Positions 16,647 through 25,075 of a stretch of DNA of 64,000 bases are shown here, in pieces. The stretch covers positions 349,600 to 413,599 of the forward strand of contig NZ_VAUA01000005.1 in the NCBI RefSeq assembly GCF_005771405.1, read 5' to 3'. The translations under genes and the position numbers were made by a program. Under the pieces are notes generated by a model that saw nothing but the letters and a program-made list of their open reading frames with translations, searched no databases and had not been told where the DNA came from. Numbering within the stretch: position 1 is the stretch's first letter; each line of letters starts with the position of its first letter. The DNA is from Parasedimentitalea maritima. GTDB lineage: Bacteria > Pseudomonadota > Alphaproteobacteria > Rhodobacterales > Rhodobacteraceae.

Positions 16647-19600
16647 ATGAGCGGGCAAGTGATTACTGGGACGCAGATCGCCGACAAAATTAACGTTGGT
16701 GACGAAAACCATACCATCGATGCGGGTGATGGAAACAATGTGGTGATCGCTGGGAATGGCGACAACACGATCGATGCCGGTCTCGGCAATGATAAAGTGA
16801 CGGTCGGGGATGGAAACAACGCGATCCAGGTCGGCGATGGCACCAACCGTGTTGTGGTTGGCGATGGGGATAACACGATCCAATCTGGCAAAGGCAATGA
16901 TCAGATTACCCTGGGTCGCGGATCAAATGTTGTCTCCTCTACTGGTGGTAATAACCGCATTATCGGCTCGGATGGCAACACCCAGATCACCACCGGCAGC
17001 GGCAAGGATGACATCCGCCTTGGTCATGGCGGCAACAGGGTTGCAGCGGGCGACGGGGCCAACAGGGTGACTGCTGGTGATGGTGCCAACCATGTTGAGA
17101 CCGGCAGCGGTGCCGATCGCATAACCCTGGGAGATGGGGACAACCAGATTGCCGCCGGAGCAGGCAAGAACCAGATCCTTGCAGGTGACGGTCAGAATGA
17201 AATTTCTTCAGGCGATGGTGACGACAAGATCACCGTCGGCAATGCCGCCAATGAAATTGACGTCGGCAACGGCAGAAACACCATTAAGGCAGGTGCTGGC
17301 GACAATCGGATCTCAACCGGTAAAGACAGCGACAGTATTCTGGTTGGGGATGGACACAACACCATCGACGTCGGCGATGGCACCAATCGCGTCGTAGCCG
17401 GAGACGGCAACAATACCATCCGGTCTGGCAGTGGCAAAGATGACCTGCGGATCGGCGATGGCAACAATCAGATTTCGGCAGGCGACGGCGACAACAAAAT
17501 CACAGTGGGTGATGGGGATAATCTCATTGAATCTGGAACCGGTCGGGACACGGTTCTGGTTGGGCGCGGAGCCAACGACATTTCTGTTGGAGATGGCGAC
17601 AACAAAGTGACTGTCGGCGCTGGGGACAACACTATCACCTCCGGTTCCGGCAAGGACGACATTCGGACTGGCCACGGCAACAACACGATCTCCGCAGGTG
17701 ACGGCAACAACAAGATCCAGGTCGGAAATGGCTTCAACCAGATCGAAACCGGATCAGGTGCCGACAGTATTCGCGTGGGCCAGAGTGACAATCAGATCAA
17801 CGCGGGGGACGGTAAGAATACTATTTCCGCTGGAGATGGCTACAATCAGATCGAAGCTGGCAGTGGAGATGACGGGATTACGGCTGGCGATGGTGAAAAC
17901 TCCATTACTGCTGGTGAAGGCCGCAACCGCATTCAGGCGGGCGACGGGGACAATCAAATCCATTCTGGTTCGGGTAGCGATGATATCCGTCTGGGTGACG
18001 GGGCAAATGACGTCTGGTCCGAGGGTGGTGATAACAAAATCAGCAGTGGAGACGGCAATAACGTCATTGTCACACATGATGGCAAAGACAGCATCAAGGT
18101 CGGTAATGGCTTTAATGAAATTGATGCTGGCGAAGGCCAAAACCGGATTGATGCTGGGAAAGGTGAGAACCACATCACAACCGGTGATGGCAACGATACA
18201 ATTCGCGTCAAAGGGCGGGAAAATACCATCGAAGCTGGGGGCGGCAAGAACGCCATTACTGCAGGTGACGGGGACACCCAGGTCACAACCGGAGACGGCA
18301 ACGACACTATCAAATTGGGCGATGGTCTCATTCAGATCGAAGACGAAGGGGGTGACAACAGGATCACCGTCGGAGACGGATCGGTCGTAATCGAGACGGG
18401 TGACGGCAAGGATGACATTCGCGTCGGGGATGGGCACGCCTCCATTTCCACCGGAAGTGGTGACAAAAAGATAACTGGCGGCGATGGCACCATGAGCGTT
18501 TTTGCCGAAGATGGCAGGAACACCATCACACTGGGGGATGGCGACAACGAGGTGCATTCCGGTGACGGCAACAACCGGATCACAGTGGGTGATGGGTCCA
18601 GCTTCATTTTTGTTGGCGACGGCAACAACAGCATCCGCACCGGCGATAGCAATAACCAAATCTCGACGGGCAACGGCAACAACAAAATTTCAGCTGGCGG
18701 TGGCTATAACGAGATCTTCACCGGTGACGGTAACGATGACATCCGCGTCGGCAATGGTGATGGCGAAATCTATGCAGGTGCTGGCAACGACAAAATCCGC
18801 ACTGGCGACGGAAATGTCGAAGTTTGGGGCGATGAAGGCAACGACATTATCCAAACTGGTGATGGCGATGACAAGATTTGGGGTGGTCAGGGAGATGATC
18901 AGATCTCAGCCGGAGATGGTTACGACACCGTCTATTACGCCGGGTCTTACAGCGATTACATTCTCGACCTGTCGTCCTCGCGCAAAACAATCACCTCGGT
19001 CAACACTGGCATATCGGATGCTGGGTCAGATCGGCTGACTGGCGTTGAGGCGATCTTTTTCCAGGGGGATGGCACCTTGCTGGATCTTACCTGGGAAGGC
19101 GACCCGACGCTGGTTGATGACCGGGTGTCTGCGCAAGGCGATGATCCTTTGGTTATCTCTCTATCGACCTTGCTGGAAAATGATGAGGGCCTGGGCGATC
19201 GCCTGCCTGTATTTACGGTAAGCGAGTACAGCACATCCGGTATCCGGGTGACCTATGATGGCGAGGATATCACCTACAACGCCGATGACGTGCTGCAATA
19301 CCTGACTGAAGGCGAGCTGTTTGAAGACAGCTTTACCTATTCAGTGATCGACCCATATGGCGAAGTTTTTGAAGCGGTGGTGAATGTCTCGCTGACGGGG
19401 GAAAACGATGGCCCGACCGCGAATGATGATTTGCTCATCGACGACACCGTGCCTGTGGTCACCTTTGACGCAGGCGAAGTAGTCGTAGTGAACCAAAATG
19501 TTCCTGGGCGACAAACCAATTCATCTGTCGCTACCTTGGAGGATGGTAGTTACGTAGTTGTCTGGCACACTCGCGCCATTTCTGAGGATGATCCGGCGGG

Positions 19601-21032
19601 AGGAATTCGTGCGCGTTCTTTTAGTGAAAACGGTGTCCCGACAAGTCATGAGTTTCGAGTAAACGACGTGACAGAAAGAGAGCAGATTGAACCTGACATC
19701 GCGGTTTTGGCAAATGGCAACTATGTTGTCACCTGGCTTAGTCCATCCTACGAAGGCAGAGGCTCAATCCCATGGAGCATCAGGGCAAGGGTATTTGAAG
19801 CCGACGGGACACCGGTTACAGATGAATTTCTTGTAAACGATGCAACTGGCAGCTCTCGGTATAACCCTGAGGTCGTTGGGCTCGAAGATGGCGGATTCGC
19901 AATTACCTGGCAGCAGAGTTTTTATGACTCTACCGACTGGACTTACGATTTAATGGTTTCGGTATTTGATGATGAGGGACACGGTGTAGGCGCGCAAGTT
20001 GCACTCGGCACCAATCCAGAAACCCTTGAAGCAAGCCCCAGCATTACCGCACTCGCTGATGGTGGGTTCGTTATCGCTAGGATGTCCCGCGAGTTCGTTC
20101 CGCGCGAAGGGTATGATATCAACGTAGATTTCCTTGATAGCACTGGTGCTGTAACATTTAGTTACGCAGTTACGAGCAATGCTTCTGAGACCACATCAAA
20201 TTTAGATCCTACAGTTGAGGTTGGACCAAACGGACAAATCTTAGTCTTATGGGCCCGCCATGAATTCGACGATCACGAAAATTCGGGTTATTTCGCTACG
20301 ATACTCAACCCCGATGGTTCCGAAGCGGTTGGTGAATTCCGGCTAGATGAAATGTCAAATAGAGTTTTTGTAACACGCGCCGCAACATGGCTCGAAGATG
20401 GTCGTTTTGTTGTGACATGGAGCGGAGCTCCAGGCGCAGATAACTCACTTCGCGCCCAGGTTTTCAATCCGGATGGAAGCGAAAACAGTAGCGCCTTCAT
20501 AGTTAGAGAAGCCGGCACTGGTGGAATCCATAGCTCGTCAATTACGACCTTAAACGACAACCGGATTGTCATCACTTGGGGTCAAGAACGTCTTAACGAG
20601 ACGGACCCGAACACGGTTACTGTTGATATCGTATCTCGCGTTATTGACGTTTCTGGCGAAATCTCCAGCTTGGATTACACCGACGAGGACAGTTCAGCGA
20701 TTATCGACATTGCAGAGCTACTTGGGAACGACATCGATGCAGAAGGCGATGAGTTCATCTTCTCGCTGGAAAGCGGCACCAGTGAACACGGGGCCACAGT
20801 GACCTATGATGCGGAAACTGGCTTGCTAACATATGATGCGACGCAAGCCGCTGATATTCAGGCTTTGAACAGCGGCCAAGCGTTGGAAGATACTTTTGTC
20901 TACACCATTTCGGACGGACATGGCGCCACTGATCAGGCGACTGTTACAATTGTTGTAGGTGGCGTGGATGAGGCTACCCCGATCGCTTCAGATATGGCGC
21001 TTACACCGCCCGTGATTGACGATATCTGGTGA
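16647..21032 (+). CDS. Giant RTX-type repeat protein with cadherin-like and propeller-like modules
   Basis: A 1461-residue acidic, Gly/Asn/Asp-rich protein, surely extracellular, with no N-terminal signal peptide (MSGQVITGTQ). Residues 16-762 are 83 consecutive nonapeptides of the form xxGxGx(N/D)x(I/V), an RTX-like beta-roll array. From unit 4 to unit 64 Asp occupies position 7 only in every fourth unit; elsewhere it is nearly always Asn. The last units (78-83) are mostly canonical Asp-type RTX. Then follow an RTX-capping segment (763-830), a tandem-95/cadherin-like domain (about 838-925), six or so blades with the motif LxDGxxVVTW (about 940-1335), and a second cadherin-like domain (about 1340-1445). 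Export is probably by a type I system, but none is encoded nearby. Role unknown; adhesin, surface layer or ion-binding matrix protein are possible. Confidence 0.85.
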   Translation: MSGQVITGTQIADKINVGDENHTIDAGDGNNVVIAGNGDNTIDAGLGNDKVTVGDGNNAIQVGDGTNRVVVGDGDNTIQSGKGNDQITLGRGSNVVSSTGGNNRIIGSDGNTQITTGSGKDDIRLGHGGNRVAAGDGANRVTAGDGANHVETGSGADRITLGDGDNQIAAGAGKNQILAGDGQNEISSGDGDDKITVGNAANEIDVGNGRNTIKAGAGDNRISTGKDSDSILVGDGHNTIDVGDGTNRVVAGDGNNTIRSGSGKDDLRIGDGNNQISAGDGDNKITVGDGDNLIESGTGRDTVLVGRGANDISVGDGDNKVTVGAGDNTITSGSGKDDIRTGHGNNTISAGDGNNKIQVGNGFNQIETGSGADSIRVGQSDNQINAGDGKNTISAGDGYNQIEAGSGDDGITAGDGENSITAGEGRNRIQAGDGDNQIHSGSGSDDIRLGDGANDVWSEGGDNKISSGDGNNVIVTHDGKDSIKVGNGFNEIDAGEGQNRIDAGKGENHITTGDGNDTIRVKGRENTIEAGGGKNAITAGDGDTQVTTGDGNDTIKLGDGLIQIEDEGGDNRITVGDGSVVIETGDGKDDIRVGDGHASISTGSGDKKITGGDGTMSVFAEDGRNTITLGDGDNEVHSGDGNNRITVGDGSSFIFVGDGNNSIRTGDSNNQISTGNGNNKISAGGGYNEIFTGDGNDDIRVGNGDGEIYAGAGNDKIRTGDGNVEVWGDEGNDIIQTGDGDDKIWGGQGDDQISAGDGYDTVYYAGSYSDYILDLSSSRKTITSVNTGISDAGSDRLTGVEAIFFQGDGTLLDLTWEGDPTLVDDRVSAQGDDPLVISLSTLLENDEGLGDRLPVFTVSEYSTSGIRVTYDGEDITYNADDVLQYLTEGELFEDSFTYSVIDPYGEVFEAVVNVSLTGENDGPTANDDLLIDDTVPVVTFDAGEVVVVNQNVPGRQTNSSVATLEDGSYVVVWHTRAISEDDPAGGIRARSFSENGVPTSHEFRVNDVTEREQIEPDIAVLANGNYVVTWLSPSYEGRGSIPWSIRARVFEADGTPVTDEFLVNDATGSSRYNPEVVGLEDGGFAITWQQSFYDSTDWTYDLMVSVFDDEGHGVGAQVALGTNPETLEASPSITALADGGFVIARMSREFVPREGYDINVDFLDSTGAVTFSYAVTSNASETTSNLDPTVEVGPNGQILVLWARHEFDDHENSGYFATILNPDGSEAVGEFRLDEMSNRVFVTRAATWLEDGRFVVTWSGAPGADNSLRAQVFNPDGSENSSAFIVREAGTGGIHSSSITTLNDNRIVITWGQERLNETDPNTVTVDIVSRVIDVSGEISSLDYTDEDSSAIIDIAELLGNDIDAEGDEFIFSLESGTSEHGATVTYDAETGLLTYDATQAADIQALNSGQALEDTFVYTISDGHGATDQATVTIVVGGVDEATPIASDMALTPPVIDDIW
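16692..18932 (+). repeat. Tandem array: 83 x 27 bp, higher-order 108-bp period
   Basis: The DNA encodes 83 nonapeptides without a break. Asp at position 7 falls at residues 49, 85, 121 and so on to 589, exactly every 36 residues for 16 steps. Units 68 and 72 have Asn, then the pattern returns at 76 and 80. The codons differ among units, so the repeat is clearer in the protein than in the DNA. Confidence 0.9.
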
Positions 21033-21224
21033 TAGAAAACGAATTGATCCAAAGCAATGTTTGTCCATTTGGGCATCCGCTTTGGGTTAGGTTTGTCTAC
21101 TCTAAAATCTGTATACAGCACATAACCGTTGTTCTAGCAAAAGCCGAAGAGTGCCCTTTTGCCCGTACTTTCTGCATGAGCGCGTCGGTTACCCATACGC
21201 TAGGCAACGAGCCCGCTTTATGGC

Positions 21225-21360
21225 TGGAACCTGCCGTTAGACATGTTTGGGACGAACGACGTTCAGTGTGCCGGTCCTGTCGAACCAACACACTTGGCGC
21301 TCTTACTTTGCAAAGTGCGAAAACTGTGCATAGCTGCCGTTGGACCTCGGCGCAACGCAC
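21225..21360. repeat. Dispersed intergenic repeat, copy 3 (rearranged)
   Basis: GCTGGAACCTGCCGTTAGAC begins the plus-strand half; on the minus strand CAACGGCAGCTATGC and the ACTTTGCAAAGT palindrome (21305-21316) match copy 4. Two copies seem joined head to head. Confidence 0.5.
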
Positions 21361-21999
21361 TCCCGCTTTCAACCCTTCTACGACATTCGTGTTGGGCGCA
21401 GCATAACACGGCATATTGGCACCAAGGGCGGGAAGCGGGCATTCGCCGCGGTAGTATAAGCCCTTAAAATGTCGCTGAATCACGCGCATAGAAATATGGG
21501 CTTGATCGCATGGTGGAAGAATGTTTGGAAACGCCGCTGCAAGGTCTGCCTTCGGGAAGCTGTCCTACAGAATCAGGCTATTGCCACAACTGCTGGTTTG
21601 GGCCGTCCCTGTCGAGTTAATCGGCCTGATCGAAGTTCACCAAAGCTGAGAACCGAACGTCCGAAACCGAGACACTTGGTTGGTCATCTGGTGCGGAAAT
21701 GGCAAGTTATTAAGTTCAGGCTGACAAGGTGTGCAATCACCGTGTCAGCCCTAACCGACACCTGAGCAGCATACTCAAGAATGGCTATGCACCAGCTAAC
21801 ATGGTGTATGCGAGTTGTGCAACTGCGCGTAGTGAGCCGTCTGCGGATGGAGGGGAATCGGGCTTTGGCAAGGCCGCAGCGAATTCACACCATGTTCGCA
21901 TGGCCGTCATCAAGCCAAATGCTACGCAGACCAGTCAATTTCTGTTTCGGGAAAGCTGCAGTGCGGCATGCGATATCCCGATCAAGGTCAGGTAAGGGT

Positions 22000-22110
22000 C
22001 GTTCACGACATGTCGGCGCGTCCTGGGGGCCAACTTTGCAAAGTTCACTGTCTTGCGCATAGCCGCCGTTGGTGGTGATCGCATCTAATGGCCGGTTCCA
22101 GCCCTTTCTA
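22000..22110 (-). repeat. Dispersed intergenic repeat, copy 4
   Basis: Read on the minus strand: GGCTGGAACCGGCCATTAGA, GCGATCACCACCAACGGCGG, CTATGCGCAAGACAGTGAAC and the TTTGCAAA palindrome at 22032-22045. Block order and spacing agree with copy 2 at 16275-16346. Confidence 0.7.
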
Positions 22111-22633
22111 GACCTCTATTTTCTTGTCCGATGCACGAGGTGGGATAGGCAGGAAGGGCAGACAGACAACCTTCGCTGCGTTTCCGCCCGTACAAATGCT
22201 GAATGAACTCTCCGGTAGTTCAAGGTCATTGCTACAACTGGTGATACCGGACCATTGCTGCCGCTTCAGGAGACCTCTGTGCTGCACTGCAGCTTTCCCA
22301 AAGCCGTCGTTGTTGCGTTGCGCAGAATTGAACTTCGAAAAATACTCGAGCTTCTAAGTATACCTTTTAATCAATCGCCACCGAAAGGTGTTTTCTAGCG
22401 GGAACGGGCCCTTCAAGCGCAACAATTGCTTCTGAAAATGCTGTGTCGAATCTTGGAGAAAATTGCTTTGCTCTTTTAAATAGCCGACACCGCCCCCTTC
22501 CCAATAGAGGGAAAGAAGACGGCGCATCTCCTGCAGGAGATGATTGTCGTCCCCCGGACGAGGGAACCGGGGGCGAGACAAAAGCGTAATTGGCGGTCCC
22601 TTCGTCGAGCACCGCCAAGCACTATTGGCCTAT

Positions 22634-24703
22634 TTAACCGCCGTTTGTGTTGGCTAGCGCGGGCTGTGCAAACGCATTAGCTTCTTCGGTTAAGTCTTGT
22701 GCACCGGTGCCGGGCATAAGCTCAAATCCTAGGTCGAACTGATCCAGAACTGAGGCCAGTTGATCCAGAACCGAAGTATCGCCGGTGGATTTTGCGGTGC
22801 CGTCTTTGATCAGATCAAGCAGTCGTTCTTCGCCGGTCATCACTTTTTCCAAGTCTGAGCGATTGATTTCAACACTCAGCGTGGCGTCGTCATCATTGTA
22901 TCCAACGATATGGGTCAAGGTCGCGTTGCTCATCTCGACCACGATCTGTTCATCCCGGTCCGGCATGTGCAGGTTGATGGAGAAATCCATATCGGCCGCT
23001 TTTTCGCTGTTCAGGCGGATGGCAAGGAAATCCAACCACATAGACGTAGGCATTGCTTTGATTGTGTCGGGTCCAGTGGTTTCAATCGAGGCCCCTTGGG
23101 GGAGCCCATTGCGCAATTCGTAGGCAGCAGCAAGGAACGAGTTACGGACAGAAGGGCTCTCCTTCTGATAGCCAATCTGTTCGAACGCATCAGCCAGCAT
23201 ATCTTTTGCATCCTGGTTCTGGGGTTCGGCGTAAACCAGTTTGTTCAGGATTTCGGTCGCTTGCAGATACATGCCATCGTTATACAGCTCTTGCCCCTTT
23301 GCCAGAATTGGAGCGGCCCCACCCATCATTTCGACGTAAAGAGGTGCAGAATCTTTAGGAGACAGAGGGATCAACGTCGTAGGGTTGGCGTCCCAATACC
23401 CCAGATACCGGTTGATGACGGCGCGTGAGTTATGCTCGACCGAACCGTGATAGCTGCGTGCTGACCATTGGTTTTGCAGACTTTCAGGCACTTCGTAGAC
23501 GTTGTGCACTTCGTTGACTGTGACGCCTTTGTTGGCCAGATTCAAAACGCCATTGTTCAAGTTGGCGTAGGTGTCACGCTGCGAGCGCATGACTTCCTGG
23601 ATGCGCTCATTGCCCCAACGCGGCCAAGAATGCGAGGCAAACATCACTTCGGCGTCTTGACCAAAGGAATACAGGGCCTTGTTGATATGCTTGGACCAAC
23701 TCAGAGCATCGCGAACCAAGGCACCACGCAGGGTATAAATGTTGTGGATAGTGCCGGTGATGTTTTCCGCAGCCCAGAATGCCTTGAGGTCAGGGAAATA
23801 AGTATTCATCTCAGCCGGAGCTTCGGTGCCGGGCGTATTTTGAAACACCACCTTGACGCCATCGATGGTCATCTCTTCGAAATCATCCGAAATATATCTA
23901 GTCGGCTCGATTAACCCAGTGGTGCCGGATGAGATATTTTTGCCGATGGACTGATCGACGTGACCTTCGGGGCCACGCGGCAACAGAACGCCATATTGAA
24001 AGAACAGGCGCCGGTTCATCACATTACCTGCATAAACGTTCTCAGAGACAGCGTGTTCCATAAAGCCTGAAGGTGCGATGACCTGTACACCATCGGCCAC
24101 GTCTTCATCACTGATCACACCGCGCACGCCGCCATAATGGTCAGCATGGGAGTGCGAATAAATAACAGCTTTGACCGGACGCTCGCCCACGGTGTCATTG
24201 ACCAATTTCAATGCAGCGGCTGCCGTTTCCTTGGACGCCAACGGGTCGAAGATTATCCAACCTGTGTCACCCTTGATGAAACTAATGTTGGATAGATCAA
24301 AGCCGCGCACCTGATAGATCTGACCCTCAAGAATTTCATATAGGCCATAGTTCATGTTCAAAATAGCTTGGCGCTGCAGCGAAGGATGGATCGTGTCGAA
24401 CTGGTCTCCCTTCAGCAGAAATTCGTAGCTCTCCATATCCCAGGCAACAGAACCATCTTCGGTCAGGATCTGCTTGTAGTCCGGAGTGGCGATCAGGCCG
24501 CGGCGACTTTCTTCGAAATCACGTTCATCATCGAAGGGCAGCGATTTGCGCATCTCGTTTTGAAACTCTATGGTGAACTGTGAGGGTGCATTCCCCTTGG
24601 GATCGAAGTGGTCCTGGGCAAACGCTACACTGGCGGTCAACACCAGCAGCGACCCGACCAGGGTGGATTTGAAAATTGGAGTCAGAGTGTGTGGCCGTAC
24701 CAT
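22634..24703 (-). CDS. Alkylsulfatase (metallo-beta-lactamase fold, SdsA/BDS1 type), secreted
   Basis: A 689-residue alkyl sulfatase. An N-terminal signal peptide ends near VAFAQD (residue 30). The MBL domain has the zinc motif HSHADHYGG (H184, H186, D188, H189), followed by an alkyl-sulfatase dimerisation domain (ALYSFGQDAEVMFASHSWPRWG region) and a C-terminal SCP2-like domain that binds the alkyl chain. Length is close to Pseudomonas SdsA1. It hydrolyses primary alkyl sulfates such as dodecyl sulfate to the alcohol and sulfate in the periplasm, giving carbon and detoxification. A divergent regulator gene lies upstream. Confidence 0.9.
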   Translation of the reverse strand: MVRPHTLTPIFKSTLVGSLLVLTASVAFAQDHFDPKGNAPSQFTIEFQNEMRKSLPFDDERDFEESRRGLIATPDYKQILTEDGSVAWDMESYEFLLKGDQFDTIHPSLQRQAILNMNYGLYEILEGQIYQVRGFDLSNISFIKGDTGWIIFDPLASKETAAAALKLVNDTVGERPVKAVIYSHSHADHYGGVRGVISDEDVADGVQVIAPSGFMEHAVSENVYAGNVMNRRLFFQYGVLLPRGPEGHVDQSIGKNISSGTTGLIEPTRYISDDFEEMTIDGVKVVFQNTPGTEAPAEMNTYFPDLKAFWAAENITGTIHNIYTLRGALVRDALSWSKHINKALYSFGQDAEVMFASHSWPRWGNERIQEVMRSQRDTYANLNNGVLNLANKGVTVNEVHNVYEVPESLQNQWSARSYHGSVEHNSRAVINRYLGYWDANPTTLIPLSPKDSAPLYVEMMGGAAPILAKGQELYNDGMYLQATEILNKLVYAEPQNQDAKDMLADAFEQIGYQKESPSVRNSFLAAAYELRNGLPQGASIETTGPDTIKAMPTSMWLDFLAIRLNSEKAADMDFSINLHMPDRDEQIVVEMSNATLTHIVGYNDDDATLSVEINRSDLEKVMTGEERLLDLIKDGTAKSTGDTSVLDQLASVLDQFDLGFELMPGTGAQDLTEEANAFAQPALANTNGG

Positions 24704-25075
24704 AACGGAACGCCTCCTGTTCTTCTGTCGTTAAAAGGGTATTGGAAATCTCAGGGAGTGGGCGGTTATCGTCCGCGACAGCAGACGCAATGGTGTGTTG
24801 CTGAAAGCATTGCTTGGAATTGACGACTGGCTGGTTCGCGACCGAAATTCAGCATTCGAAAAATGCCTCCTGAATAACCTCAAGGCCAACCCTCATGGTC
24901 GCGCCCTAGGTGGCCAAATATAGTTTGGGCATTTCAGCGGAAGTACGAACATGTTGGTACTAGTCGTCGCATGGCTGTGTTACATTTCCCTCGACTAATT
25001 CTACGGCTGTATAAGTACCTGTTTTTAAACTATTTGGGGTGGTTGGCAATTTGCGCCGAACTAACAGATTTCACT
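24704..25075. other. Divergent intergenic region sulfatase/regulator
   Basis: About 370 bp containing the promoters of both genes. A 5' extension of the regulator frame from an ATG at 24971 runs through it, but the extension (MAVLHFPRLILRLYKYLF) lacks a ribosome site and is not part of the family domain. No clear operator palindrome is seen. Confidence 0.35.

Larger units (their letters stand above)
21033..22633. other. 1.6-kb gene desert made of degenerate repeats
   Basis: No frame on either strand resembles a protein family and codon use is irregular throughout. The stretch contains at least two copies of the dispersed repeat (about 21225-21360 and 22000-22110), palindromes ACTTTGCAAAGT (21305-21316), AACTTTGCAAAGTT (22032-22045) and GCTGCACTGCAGC (22281-22293). 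It is best seen as an accumulation of non-coding repeats between the RTX gene and the sulfatase gene. Confidence 0.6.

Noticed and set aside
17754..18659. Long open frame on the minus strand inside the RTX array
   Set aside because: The 27-bp repeat keeps several frames open on both strands; the plus-strand frame has the family motif and a natural end.
16692..18932. CRISPR array or satellite DNA
   Set aside because: The periodic DNA is protein-coding with varied codons; there are no identical direct repeats with unique spacers.
21029..22618. Several open frames of 66-130 residues in the gene desert
   Set aside because: No family similarity, no ribosome sites, and they run through the dispersed repeats and palindromes.
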